Below, in pieces: positions 45,454 to 54,989 of a stretch of 64,000 bases of DNA; the stretch's first letter is position 1; the number at the start of each line of letters is the position of its first letter. Under the pieces are notes generated by a model. That model saw only the letters and a list, made by a program, of their open reading frames with translations, ran no database searches and was not told the origin of the DNA. A program made the translations under genes and the position numbers. This DNA is from Verrucomicrobia bacterium S94 (GTDB taxonomy: Bacteria > Verrucomicrobiota > Kiritimatiellia > Kiritimatiellales > Pontiellaceae). The DNA is taken from positions 3,410,001 through 3,474,000 of the forward strand of contig CP036201.1 of assembly GCA_004299845.1 (NCBI GenBank), given 5' to 3'.

Positions 45454-45845
45454 ATGAACAATTTATCGATGCGCTGAAAGCCCTGGCAGAGCCCCACCGG
45501 CTGCGTCTGTTCTGGCTGCTCATCCATGTGGATCAATGCATTACCGTTGCTGAAGCCATGGATGTGACCGGCGACACGCAATACAACGCTTCACGCAATC
45601 TGAAAATGCTGTATAAAGCCGGTCTGCTCACCCAGATGAAATCCGGCAAATGGGTTTACTATCAGCTGGCGGAACAGAATGAACCGCAATGGAAAGCCTT
45701 GGTCGAATCCATCGGCGCCATTCCGCCGGACGAATTTTCCGATGTCGTTTCAAAATGCAGAAAACGCCTTGCCATGCGGGTGAATAACGAATGTGTGGTC
45801 GGTCCCAACAGCGAAGCATGGCAGGCGGCGATTTCATCCCGATAA
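45450..45845 (+). CDS. ArsR-family transcriptional regulator
   Basis: 131 residues from the ATG at 45450. A winged helix-turn-helix of the ArsR type: FIDALKALAEPHRLRLFWLLIHVDQCITVAEAMDVTGDTQYNASRNLKMLYKAGLLTQMKSGKWVYYQLA. The usual ELCVC metal motif is replaced by VDQCITV, so a metal ligand is at least Cys30. It probably represses the permease operon until metal binds. C-terminal Cys (ECVVG) may be a second ligand. Confidence 0.9.
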   Translation: MNEQFIDALKALAEPHRLRLFWLLIHVDQCITVAEAMDVTGDTQYNASRNLKMLYKAGLLTQMKSGKWVYYQLAEQNEPQWKALVESIGAIPPDEFSDVVSKCRKRLAMRVNNECVVGPNSEAWQAAISSR

Positions 45846-46014
45846 AACACCGACATCCCGATATAACCCGTGAAAACCGCATATTTTCGGGGGAATATTT
45901 CAAGAAAGATAAAGCATCTGCTCGATCCGGTTTGCGGCCCGGCATGAAAATGCGTGAAAACCGGGTTGACCCGCCCCGCCGATTTTCGTAAACACTCAGG
46001 CCTTCTTTCAAGTG

Positions 46015-46090
46015 GCCAATGTAGCTCAGTTGGTAGAGCAATTCACTCGTAATGAATAGGTCATCGGTTCGACTCCGATCATTGGCTCCA
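46015..46090 (+). tRNA. tRNA-Thr (CGT)
   Basis: GCCAATG acceptor pairs with CATTGGC, D-arm GCTCAGTTGGTAGAGC, anticodon CGT (46048-46050) in loop CTCGTAA, TTCGACT T-loop, encoded CCA. All stems pair well. Confidence 0.96.
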
Positions 46091-46479
46091 CTTTCTCCTT
46101 CTTTTTTTTCTGGAATAACGCGTTGTTTCGAACGTTCAAGTTCCGGCTTTGTCATCGGCGCTTCGGTTGGGCTTGTTTACAGCCTCCATCTTGCTCCGGA
46201 GGAGGATCCGTCCCGAATATTTCATGAGTGGGTATTTTCAACCTTGAAGCTGTCCCCGGCACCGGAAAAACAACGGAGGGCGACGGACGGAGTCTGCCCA
46301 AATCCGGTAAATTCTGCTCATTCCACCCAAAACTCACCAGCAAAAAAGCTTTCCTCGCGTCCTTCGGATCTTGGTGGTCATAAATGACTGCTCATGAAAT
46401 ATCCGGGTTAGATGTGCCTTGTTTATATTAATTAATTATTTGTTGATATTTGCATGGTTTAATTAAAGGATTCATCAGA
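46091..46479. other. Intergenic region after tRNA-Thr
   Basis: About 390 bases. The first 20 bases have a T-rich run after the tRNA. Later 46420-46450 is AT-rich (TATTAATTAATTATTTG) and may include the regulator's promoter. No gene is convincing; short frames on both strands have no motif. Confidence 0.5.
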
Positions 46480-47193
46480 ATGATAAAAGATAACTTTATT
46501 TATGTGCTTTCTGTTGATGACGATCCGATCCACTGCCATGTGTTGGGGCTCATATGTGCGAATATTCCTTTGATTGTGTTGAATTCAGTTCCGGAATTCG
46601 GGTGGGTGGAAAACATTCCGCCGGATTTGATTTTAATCCATTTGAATCATCAAAAATCCTGTGTTCGTCATTTGCTGGGATTGTCTGCGGATCGTTTTCC
46701 TGATGTTCCAATCATTGGGTACCTGCATTCATTCAATGCTGATGCATTGAGTGATTATTCTGAGATGATCTCAGGTTCTTTCATTTTGATGACCTATCAG
46801 GAAATTCTTCTGCAGCTCAAAGAATATATCAGCCTGTTTCATGCGACAGGTGCTCTGCAGGAAAGTTCTGTTACGAGAAGTGATGGGGTAACAACGGATT
46901 TTATGAGGTTTAAGAACCTTTCGCCGCGGGAAAAAGATGTGTTTTGCTTAATGGGCAAAGGTCTTAGTTCGCCTGAGATCGCGGAAATGCTGCATTGCTC
47001 TCCCCGCACAGTGGAAACACATCAGCGAAAAATTGGTTATAAACTGAATGTCTCCGGCCAGTTTGAAATACGCCGTATGGCATTCAGCTTGATGCGTGGA
47101 AGCTCCTGTCATGTGCTCTCCCGAACTGAAAATCATTACTGCGATTATATCGGAGACTCCATAGGTCACTGCCCCTATTTAAAAGCGCAGTGA
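46480..47193 (+). CDS. LuxR-type response-regulator-like transcription factor with degenerate receiver
   Basis: 237 residues from the ATG at 46480. The N-terminal 120 residues look like a receiver (YVLSVDDDPIHCHVLGLI with the acidic pocket), but the phospho-accepting Asp position (PDLILIHLN) is occupied by His/Leu, so it may not be phosphorylated. The C-terminus is a GerE/LuxR helix-turn-helix (LSPREKDVFCLMGKGLSSPEIAEMLHCSPRTVETHQRKIGYKL). No kinase gene is adjacent. It may control the secreted-protein genes after it; that is a guess by position. Confidence 0.8.
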   Translation: MIKDNFIYVLSVDDDPIHCHVLGLICANIPLIVLNSVPEFGWVENIPPDLILIHLNHQKSCVRHLLGLSADRFPDVPIIGYLHSFNADALSDYSEMISGSFILMTYQEILLQLKEYISLFHATGALQESSVTRSDGVTTDFMRFKNLSPREKDVFCLMGKGLSSPEIAEMLHCSPRTVETHQRKIGYKLNVSGQFEIRRMAFSLMRGSSCHVLSRTENHYCDYIGDSIGHCPYLKAQ

Positions 47194-47499
47194 TGTGGTG
47201 CAGAGATGGAGAGAACGGCCTGATTTTTCCGGATTAGTAAAAAATATTACGTAAATTCCCTGACTGTTCGACTCTGCTACCTATGGCTATTCTCAATTGC
47301 GATGCTGTCTGGAAGGATAAGTACTCTTTCGTTTTCGTGAGCGGAATTTCTATGGAGCGTTGCTGTTTCAACCGGGTATTCTGAAGATGCGGGGTTGACG
47401 TGAACCGGGTCGACGGATTCGGGATCGGATGTGTTTTTTGTACACCGGCCGGATGACAGCCGCTTTGTTTGGTGGGGTAAATGATATCAGGGGAAGGGA
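47194..47499. other. Intergenic region upstream of the large secreted-protein gene
   Basis: 306 bases with no gene. AGGGGAAGGGA just upstream of 47500 is a strong ribosome-binding site. Probably holds the promoter. Confidence 0.5.
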
Positions 47500-50400
47500 A
47501 TGAATAAATTAAGCGGATTTCCAGGGTGGCAATATTTGCGTCTGATTTTCGGAACCGCGGGGATGATAGGGTGCATTGTCGTACCTATGGCCGGAACGGA
47601 TTCCGGAGGATGGGTCGATGACGTGACGGGATCGGCTGCAGAGGCTGAGGATACTCGCGTGCTGTATCTGGACGGTATGCTGTTTGGTATTTCAACGAAT
47701 AGCGGAAGCTGTTGCTGGCGGCTGAACGGCACTGTTCCCGGCCACGTTTATGAATTCTATTTTGCACAGAGTCTGAGCATCGGACATCCGGATGGGTACT
47801 TTGCATCACAGTATGATGGACATCGGTTTGCGTTGGCCGAACGCGGATTTCCCGGAACAGATAATGGAATAATCGACTGGTATACCTGGGATGAAGGACC
47901 GGGACGAAATCCATCAATGAATCAGTTTTATCTGTATGCCGGAGTTGCAGATGATTCCGATGGTGACGGATTAAGCGACGGTTATGAAACGGGATTGCTC
48001 GGAACAAGTCCGGATGTGGTGGATACCGATACGCTGAGCCGTCCGGAAGGCAACGGGATTTCCGATGCCGATGAGGATTTCGACGGTGATGGACTCAGTA
48101 ATCTCGAAGAGTACATCGGTACGCCATATGGAGGCGCCTCGAGTCCGAAGCATCCGGATACCGATCTGGACGGAATATGTGACGGGCCGACCGTTCCCGA
48201 AGGATGGGAACATCTGGTTCCCGGTCCGGATGCCTTTCCGCTCGATCCCGCAGCAGGCATTGATACAGACGGCGACGGCATGCCGGATGAGCTGACCGGA
48301 AGCTCAAATAGTAATCCTCCGTTGGTTGCCGACGATGACGATGATAACGATGGAATGCCTGACTTGTGGGAAATAGCGCATGACCTCGATCTGAAAGATC
48401 CAGCGGATGCAGCAGATGATCAGGATCAGGACGGCCTCACCAACCTTGCCGAATATCTCAACCAGACGGATCCGGGGCTGGCGGATTCGGATGGAGATGG
48501 GTTGGGGGATGGTTTTGAGGTAGAGAGCGATTTTAATCCCTTATCTCTTCCGGGGCAGAGCGAAATTGATGAAGACATTGATGAGGATGGTTTGCCTGAT
48601 TCTTTGGAATATCTCTTTTTTACCAATTTAAATCAAAGTGCAACCAACGATTTCGACGGGGATGGATTGCTGAATAATGAAGAACTCAGTTTTTCTAAAA
48701 GTAACGGCACTCCTATCGAGATTGAATCCAGCTGGGTATTTGATGCTTCGGCGACAAATGTGATTTTCTGGACTAATGGTGTAGAGATTATTTCTGATCG
48801 GGATGGATATACGGATTATGAGCCGGATGATGAGGGGGCAAAACTGCTGAATCTTGGATTTGGATTTCCATTCTTTGGTGAAATTCACAGTAATGCTTAT
48901 ATTGGAGTGAACGGAACGATATCTTTCGGCAGTCCATTTGGATCCTACGACTATATAGTTGAGATTGATTCGACGGGTGAGCTTTCCGAATTTTTCCCTT
49001 CAAATTATCCCGGATTTCTAGCGCCTTTCTGGTGTGATATGGAGGTTATGGATGGTCAGGTGTTCTGGCAGTCAAACAGTTCTCATTCTTCATCGAACAG
49101 TATGGTAATCACGTGGAGCGGGGTGTCATTTTATGATTGCACAAACTCTTCGCTGACCTTCCAGGCAGAACTGTTCGAGTCCGGTGATGTCATCTATCGT
49201 TACGGCAATATGGAGTTCGATGAAGCAGAATTTCAGTATGTGGATGCTGCAGGTGAAACAAACTACTGGTGGTATGATGCAGTTTCTGCTCTGACGGGTT
49301 CCAACGGCAATGACTGGGTTGTCTGGAGTTATGAAGAAGAGGCTCCCGGATCACTGACAAACGGTCTTGAGGTCTCGATGTTCCCGACTGAATATTCGTT
49401 CTCCCTTAACTCCTACCCTCATATACAAGATTCGGATGCTGACGGCTTGGGCGACTATGAAGAGAGTCGCATTTATTCCACCGATGCAATGATTTTTGAC
49501 ACCGATTCTGACGGCTTGGGAGACGGAGAAGAGGTGTTCCGGCAAAATCCAACCGATCCGCTCGACTGGGACACAGATGATGATCTACTGTCCGATGGAG
49601 ATGAGGTTCATCGGACTGTAACTGATCCTTTAGACGCAGATACCGACGGCGATTTAATGAGTGACGGATGGGAAGATGCGTATGGTCAGGATCCAACGAC
49701 GAATTCGGTTGATGAGGCTTATGCGGATGTGGACGGCGACGGGCTTAACAGTTACGAAGAGTTTCTGCAGGGTAGCAATCCGGAGATGCGGGATAGCGAT
49801 TCAGACGGAATGGATGACGGTGTGGATGTTTGTCCTGTTGAATACTCTTATGTCAGCAGCGCAAGTACGCCCTTTATTGTGACGGCGGATAGTTACGTGA
49901 AAAGTTGGGGCGTTGGAAACGGATTTTGGAACCCTTTATCAGAGACTGAATATGCTGCTGTTTCCATTGAATGGGAGGATAGCTGGTGGCATGGAACGGA
50001 AACAAATGAATCCATCCTGTGTGCAGGATCCGAAACGATTTATTATGATGAAAGCAGTGAGAGCTTTTGGGTGCAGGGGTTTTTGCAAGACATGATCCCG
50101 TATGAGTTGTATTTTCATGAGGATGCTTACAGCCAGGAACTTTCCGAAGAGTATGGGTTTTCGGTTTGGGTGATTGATGAGAGTTATGATGATGAGGATG
50201 TGCTTATTGGCCGGGAGTGCATTGCAGTCCCCGAAATCGAATATCTGAACCCTGTTCCCGCAAATTGTTTTACATTTGATTATAACGATCTTGAGCCTTG
50301 GGAAAGTCATGAACTTTACGCGTATAAATATTCATCAGGTTTGTATTTGGGCGGGGATGATGAACGGAGGGTTCGGTTCCAGTTTATGTTCCCGAATCCG

Positions 50401-53046
50401 GTGACCAACCACACCGTGAAATGGGTGGAATATGATGTGGTCAACGATGAACGCACTAATCCGCAGGTTCAGTCCTTAACGGTCACCGGAACCAATAGTA
50501 CCGTAGTGGAACTGGCGGCTGATTCCGGCTGTGAGGTAGAAGCGGTAATTCCCCATGTGGTGCTGATCGGGGATCTTGATCATAACGGAAGCATTGGAGA
50601 TCTTGATGAGGCTCTGCAGCAGGCGGCAAGCGGGGAACCGCTCATGCTGCCTCCGCCGACAGAAGAGACTTTGGATTCTTCCGTAGAGCGTTGCGTGAAC
50701 CTCTATGTTGATGCAATAGGTTTTGAGGAACCTTGGAATGAGGAGCGCACGGTGATCGAGTTTTACGGCGTTGATCCCGGCGAACGCTTCAGGCTCTGGG
50801 GCTCACCCGCGGCGACGGCAAGCATCGGTACAGTGTTTCAGGCGGGAGAACCCCTGACGCTGGATACCGACGAGGCGCTGGCGGCCGAATGGATCTACTC
50901 CAGCAATACCTATACATACGCGGCATTCCCCGACCGCATTCAGTGCGTCTCCTGTGCGGCAACCAACGACGGCTATGCCGTGGTTGAGCTCAGGCACGAA
51001 CTGGCCGACGGCACCCTCTATGCCGTCTCACTGCCCGTTCAGGTTGCCAAAGCGCGCCTCGCACCTGATTTCGACCGCGACGGCGAAATCGACGAAGGCG
51101 ACGACCTTCGCGCCTTAACCAACGAGATTTTCCGCTTCTGGGTCAACGACGATAATGACGATCCCGATTCCGAGGTTGAGGGGGATGACCTGCCGGGGCA
51201 GGAGGAGTCGTCAGCCGACGCGCACTACGATCACAACTCCCAAGTAGACGGCATGCGCGATCTGGTTGACTTTTTTCCGCTTAAAATCGAAATCGACGAA
51301 CTGCTGTGTGATACCGAGAAGTATGAGTACTGGATCGGAAACGAGGGCAGTGAACTGTATCTGGGCCTCAACTATATCCTCACCGATCTGCAGAAAGACG
51401 ATGTTTCGGCCTATCTCTTCGATCCGGAAACGGCGGCGGATTTTGCCGATGCCGAAGTTCAGCGGCTGGGGGCCGGTGGAAATGTTCTGGACGATGCGGC
51501 CTTCCTGCAGAGCATCCAGGATAACGGGACTGCGGTTCTGCTGGTCGAGGCCTGGGCAGAGGCCGACCCCGATACGCCGCTGGTATTCGAGGTGCGGGAA
51601 AAGAATTACGGCTTCATCGCCGCATCAGCGGAACTTCAGCTCTCGATTTCGAGTGTAACGAATATGTTCCGGTTTAAAAGTTTGCGCGGCGATAGAACGG
51701 ATAACCTCGAAGAACCGGAGAATTATCCCGACCATCTGACCGACGGGAACGATTTCGTGTTTATCCACGGCTACAACGTCGATGCCGACTCCGGTGATGC
51801 CACGCACGCCGAAGTATTCAAGCGGATGTACCAGAGCGGGTTCGATGGAAAGTTCTGGGGCGTTTCGTGGTATGGGGATCCTTATGCCCCGTTACTGGAT
51901 ACCGCCCATTATCACCATGCAGTTGTTGAAGCATTTTCTGCAGCCTATGGTTTAAGAGGTTTTCTGGAGGGATTCAGCTCTCCTCCGGATTTGGCGGCGC
52001 ATAGTCTGGGTAACGGTGTTGTGGGAATCGCGCTGAATGATGCCGATGGCACAAGTGCTCTGATCCGAAACTATTTTGCACTGGATGCGGCGATGCCGCT
52101 GGAGGCCTACGGGGAAACCAATACCGCCACGCACATGACCTTCGGCAATTCGATTGATGTGACCGACGAAGACACACTGGCGATTGATTATCGAACATGG
52201 TCAGAATACCCGGAGGCTACATGGGCAAGCGAGTGGTATCGACTGTTTGACTCCTCAGATGCGCGCAGCGGGCTGACGTGGAGAAACCGAATGAGTAATG
52301 CAGTCAACAGGGTAGAGTCAGCCTATAACTTTTACTCATCTACCGAAGAGGTGCTTCGGGTTGATGACGGATGCGACAGTTATATCTCATCTGCCATACA
52401 GCCCGGCTACTATTCGTGGATGATCCAGGAGTGGTACAAAGGCTTGAAGGGGTACCGCTGGTGGCTCGATAATTCCCTTGCAGACTGGGTCGCGGGCGGT
52501 TCCAGCGAACAGTGCGGGTGGGCGTTTACACGGGATCCAAATTCCGGCAACACCTATCTGGCTCATGACGGCAGATGGTTTTATGACACACTGCGCCCGC
52601 CTGAGTGGGTGGCCGGGCAATTGTCAACCAATGCGGCTGCTTACAAGGAAACGCTCAAAACCGATCCGCTGTTTAAGGCGGAGCCAAGCATTCTGTTCAC
52701 GGCCTCTGGAAACAGTTTCGTAAACAGTTTTGTAACGGAGCAGGCTGCACATCTGGACTATACTGAAAGCTGGTTGGATAATGTTCTGGTGCGCGACTGG
52801 CTGCTGGCGAAAGGTTTTCCGGCACGGACACGACCGATGGGGTCGACGAGAAGTTTATCAGTAGATTGGGCAAACTATAACATGGCCTCAGACGACCCTT
52901 ACGATAACGGTTTGATGCTCCATGGTTGGCCGCGGGATACTGAGTACAATGGATTATTGGAATGGTTTCATGGTGATTATAAGGATGTGGCTTATCCATA
53001 TGTCCAAGAGCTATATAAGAAGTGGGTTCAAATAATTGAGGAGTAG
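47500..53046 (+). CDS. Very large secreted protein: Asp-rich TSP3-like repeats, NIDO-like domain and alpha/beta-hydrolase domain
   Basis: 1848 residues with a signal segment. Residues ~150-400 and ~620-780 have many DxDxDGxxD and SDGDGLSDGxE repeats, calcium-binding thrombospondin-type-3-like. Residues ~410-560 (LGFGFPFFG, YIGVNGTISFG, APFWCDMEV, FQAELFESGDVIYRYG) look like a NIDO domain. Residues ~1020-1040 and ~1185-1200 add DLDHNGSIGD and DFDRDGEIDEGDD EF-hand-like loops. From ~1410, FVFIHGYN and, near 1499, AHSLGNG (nucleophile elbow) mark an alpha/beta-hydrolase. It may be a cell-surface esterase or adhesin; substrate unknown. Confidence 0.85.
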   Translation: MNKLSGFPGWQYLRLIFGTAGMIGCIVVPMAGTDSGGWVDDVTGSAAEAEDTRVLYLDGMLFGISTNSGSCCWRLNGTVPGHVYEFYFAQSLSIGHPDGYFASQYDGHRFALAERGFPGTDNGIIDWYTWDEGPGRNPSMNQFYLYAGVADDSDGDGLSDGYETGLLGTSPDVVDTDTLSRPEGNGISDADEDFDGDGLSNLEEYIGTPYGGASSPKHPDTDLDGICDGPTVPEGWEHLVPGPDAFPLDPAAGIDTDGDGMPDELTGSSNSNPPLVADDDDDNDGMPDLWEIAHDLDLKDPADAADDQDQDGLTNLAEYLNQTDPGLADSDGDGLGDGFEVESDFNPLSLPGQSEIDEDIDEDGLPDSLEYLFFTNLNQSATNDFDGDGLLNNEELSFSKSNGTPIEIESSWVFDASATNVIFWTNGVEIISDRDGYTDYEPDDEGAKLLNLGFGFPFFGEIHSNAYIGVNGTISFGSPFGSYDYIVEIDSTGELSEFFPSNYPGFLAPFWCDMEVMDGQVFWQSNSSHSSSNSMVITWSGVSFYDCTNSSLTFQAELFESGDVIYRYGNMEFDEAEFQYVDAAGETNYWWYDAVSALTGSNGNDWVVWSYEEEAPGSLTNGLEVSMFPTEYSFSLNSYPHIQDSDADGLGDYEESRIYSTDAMIFDTDSDGLGDGEEVFRQNPTDPLDWDTDDDLLSDGDEVHRTVTDPLDADTDGDLMSDGWEDAYGQDPTTNSVDEAYADVDGDGLNSYEEFLQGSNPEMRDSDSDGMDDGVDVCPVEYSYVSSASTPFIVTADSYVKSWGVGNGFWNPLSETEYAAVSIEWEDSWWHGTETNESILCAGSETIYYDESSESFWVQGFLQDMIPYELYFHEDAYSQELSEEYGFSVWVIDESYDDEDVLIGRECIAVPEIEYLNPVPANCFTFDYNDLEPWESHELYAYKYSSGLYLGGDDERRVRFQFMFPNPVTNHTVKWVEYDVVNDERTNPQVQSLTVTGTNSTVVELAADSGCEVEAVIPHVVLIGDLDHNGSIGDLDEALQQAASGEPLMLPPPTEETLDSSVERCVNLYVDAIGFEEPWNEERTVIEFYGVDPGERFRLWGSPAATASIGTVFQAGEPLTLDTDEALAAEWIYSSNTYTYAAFPDRIQCVSCAATNDGYAVVELRHELADGTLYAVSLPVQVAKARLAPDFDRDGEIDEGDDLRALTNEIFRFWVNDDNDDPDSEVEGDDLPGQEESSADAHYDHNSQVDGMRDLVDFFPLKIEIDELLCDTEKYEYWIGNEGSELYLGLNYILTDLQKDDVSAYLFDPETAADFADAEVQRLGAGGNVLDDAAFLQSIQDNGTAVLLVEAWAEADPDTPLVFEVREKNYGFIAASAELQLSISSVTNMFRFKSLRGDRTDNLEEPENYPDHLTDGNDFVFIHGYNVDADSGDATHAEVFKRMYQSGFDGKFWGVSWYGDPYAPLLDTAHYHHAVVEAFSAAYGLRGFLEGFSSPPDLAAHSLGNGVVGIALNDADGTSALIRNYFALDAAMPLEAYGETNTATHMTFGNSIDVTDEDTLAIDYRTWSEYPEATWASEWYRLFDSSDARSGLTWRNRMSNAVNRVESAYNFYSSTEEVLRVDDGCDSYISSAIQPGYYSWMIQEWYKGLKGYRWWLDNSLADWVAGGSSEQCGWAFTRDPNSGNTYLAHDGRWFYDTLRPPEWVAGQLSTNAAAYKETLKTDPLFKAEPSILFTASGNSFVNSFVTEQAAHLDYTESWLDNVLVRDWLLAKGFPARTRPMGSTRSLSVDWANYNMASDDPYDNGLMLHGWPRDTEYNGLLEWFHGDYKDVAYPYVQELYKKWVQIIEE

Positions 53047-53049
53047 AAA

Positions 53050-53955
53050 ATGAAGAATATTTTATTACTGAGTGTATGTTTTTGTCTGAGTAGTTGTGGA
53101 TTAGCTACGCCGGAAGGCTTTGTGAAGATTGCTGTCGTTGACGAGGACGGCCAGCGAATAGAAGGTTGTCATATTACGGTTTCTTTTGAAAAGGAGGGGA
53201 AGTATATCCGGAAAACTGGTTTCAGCCAAACAAATGCTTTTTTTGAAGCACAGGCGTCAGCCGACCTTCCAAGATGTACCGTCATTATAAATAAAGATGG
53301 ATATTATGAATCCCGCCAGACAAAAATGTTTACAGGAAGAGATCGAACTAAGAATCGTTATGAACCTTGGGGAGAGGTACGTACTTTGGTTTTGCGCAAA
53401 ATCATTGATCCCAATGATGGGATAAAAGGTGGTGTAAACGACCGAATTCCTAAGATGGATACTCCTCTGGGTTTTGACCTTATGGAAAATGATTGGGTTG
53501 CTCCGTTTGGAAAAGGAGTAAACTCGGATTTTTTTATTACCTGTTCATACGATGACGAAGGAAAAGTCGCATCATATAGTTTGTTGTTCCCAAATAAAGG
53601 GGATGGGGTTTTTACGTATCACCGTAAGAAAGGTATTCAGAGCACCTTTATATGGCCGCACAAGGCTCCTGCTAACGGATACCTACAAATGCTAAAGGCC
53701 AAACGTACCTATGCTTCAGGCGATAAAACAAAACTTCCTGATTTTATTGAACTTCCACGTGAGGCATCAGCCCTCCCGTATATTTTTAGAATACGCACAG
53801 AGTATGACGATGAAGGTAATATCATTTCAGCTTATTATGGAAAAATGCGCAGTGCTGTTCAGGTGAACTGGAACAAAACCGTTCAGTTTGGATATTGGTT
53901 AAACGATGATTCTCAATCCCGAAGTTTGGAAAGCACTCATCCAACATCACCATAA
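53050..53955 (+). CDS. Lipoprotein of unknown function
   Basis: 301 residues with a lipobox (LSSC) near residue 16. The early part (VKIAVVDEDGQRIEGCHITVSFE) looks like a carboxypeptidase-regulatory-like beta sandwich; the rest is unassigned. Starts 4 bases after the large secreted gene, so it is in the same operon and may attach to or partner it. Confidence 0.7.
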   Translation: MKNILLLSVCFCLSSCGLATPEGFVKIAVVDEDGQRIEGCHITVSFEKEGKYIRKTGFSQTNAFFEAQASADLPRCTVIINKDGYYESRQTKMFTGRDRTKNRYEPWGEVRTLVLRKIIDPNDGIKGGVNDRIPKMDTPLGFDLMENDWVAPFGKGVNSDFFITCSYDDEGKVASYSLLFPNKGDGVFTYHRKKGIQSTFIWPHKAPANGYLQMLKAKRTYASGDKTKLPDFIELPREASALPYIFRIRTEYDDEGNIISAYYGKMRSAVQVNWNKTVQFGYWLNDDSQSRSLESTHPTSP

Positions 53956-54075
53956 TGATTTTCCCCGCGCCCTTTGCCCTGTCTTCCGATGGTGAGAGTT
54001 TTAGTTAAAGGGGTCGGTCCGATATTTTAATATTCCCCAATTGCCTGCTGAGAATTGATTCGGTATAAATCCCTT

Positions 54076-54873
54076 ATGCCAAGGAAGCCGCGTATAGAGT
54101 TTGAGGGAGCGATCTATCATGTCATGAGCCGGGGAAACCGGGGTGATTCTGTTTTTCTGGATGATAAGGATCGTGAGATATTCCTGGATACGCTGGATGA
54201 GGCATGTGGCCGCTGCGGTTGGCGGATACATGCTTTTGTTTTAATGGGTAATCATTATCACCTGCTGCTTGAAACTCCGGAGGCCAACCTTGTTGCAGGC
54301 ATGAAGTGGCTGCAGGGCACGTATACCCAACGCTTTAATTCGCGGCATAAACAATGGGGCCATCTGTTTCAGGGGCGGTATAAAGCCCTGTTGGTAGACG
54401 GTTCGTCCGGAGAATATTTTCAGACGCTGGGCAGTTATATCCACCTGAATCCTGCGCGGGCAAAGTTGTTTGATTTAACGAACGGGAAATTAACAGATTA
54501 TTCCTGGAGCAGCTATCCGTTGTATTTCCGGCGCACTCAAAGACCGTCCTGGCTATGTGTGGATCGGTTGCTGGGTACTATGGGGGCTGCTGATGATCGC
54601 ACCGGCCATGCGGCATTTCGGTCAATGATGCAGAAGCGGGTTTTTGAGATAGCGCATGCGGATAATCCCATGGAGGCTGATTCAGCATGGCGGCGTATCA
54701 GACGGGGCTGGTACTTTGGTTCGGATACTTTTCGGGATGACCTGCTTGAAAAGCTGGATGATGAAGACCGCCGGACATTTATAAATACGTTGGAGGAGGC
54801 CTGTTCACAAACCGGCTGGCGGCTTCCGGATTTTGGCGCTTTGCCTCTTGACGGGAGACGGGCGCGGGCGTAG
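54076..54873 (+). CDS. REP-associated tyrosine transposase (RAYT, Y1 HUH)
   Basis: 265 residues from the ATG at 54076. HUH motif in NHYHLLLET, the catalytic Tyr in LGSYIHLNP, and start MPRKPRIEFEGAIYHVMSRGN are typical of TnpA-REP. The C-terminus (EEACSQTGWRLPDFGAL) is in place. AAAGGGGTCGG sequences lie on both sides (54007 and 54939), perhaps its ends. It may mobilise short REP-like palindromes. It sits right before nusA. Confidence 0.88.
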   Translation: MPRKPRIEFEGAIYHVMSRGNRGDSVFLDDKDREIFLDTLDEACGRCGWRIHAFVLMGNHYHLLLETPEANLVAGMKWLQGTYTQRFNSRHKQWGHLFQGRYKALLVDGSSGEYFQTLGSYIHLNPARAKLFDLTNGKLTDYSWSSYPLYFRRTQRPSWLCVDRLLGTMGAADDRTGHAAFRSMMQKRVFEIAHADNPMEADSAWRRIRRGWYFGSDTFRDDLLEKLDDEDRRTFINTLEEACSQTGWRLPDFGALPLDGRRARA

Positions 54874-54989
54874 TTTCCTTATCTTGTTGATATTTATGGC
54901 TCTGGTAAAGAGTGGCCCCATCGGCCGCTCTTTTTCGGTAAAGGGGCCGGTTATTTGAAATTGAAGGTTGAGTGAAGGAGGTAGCGGTT

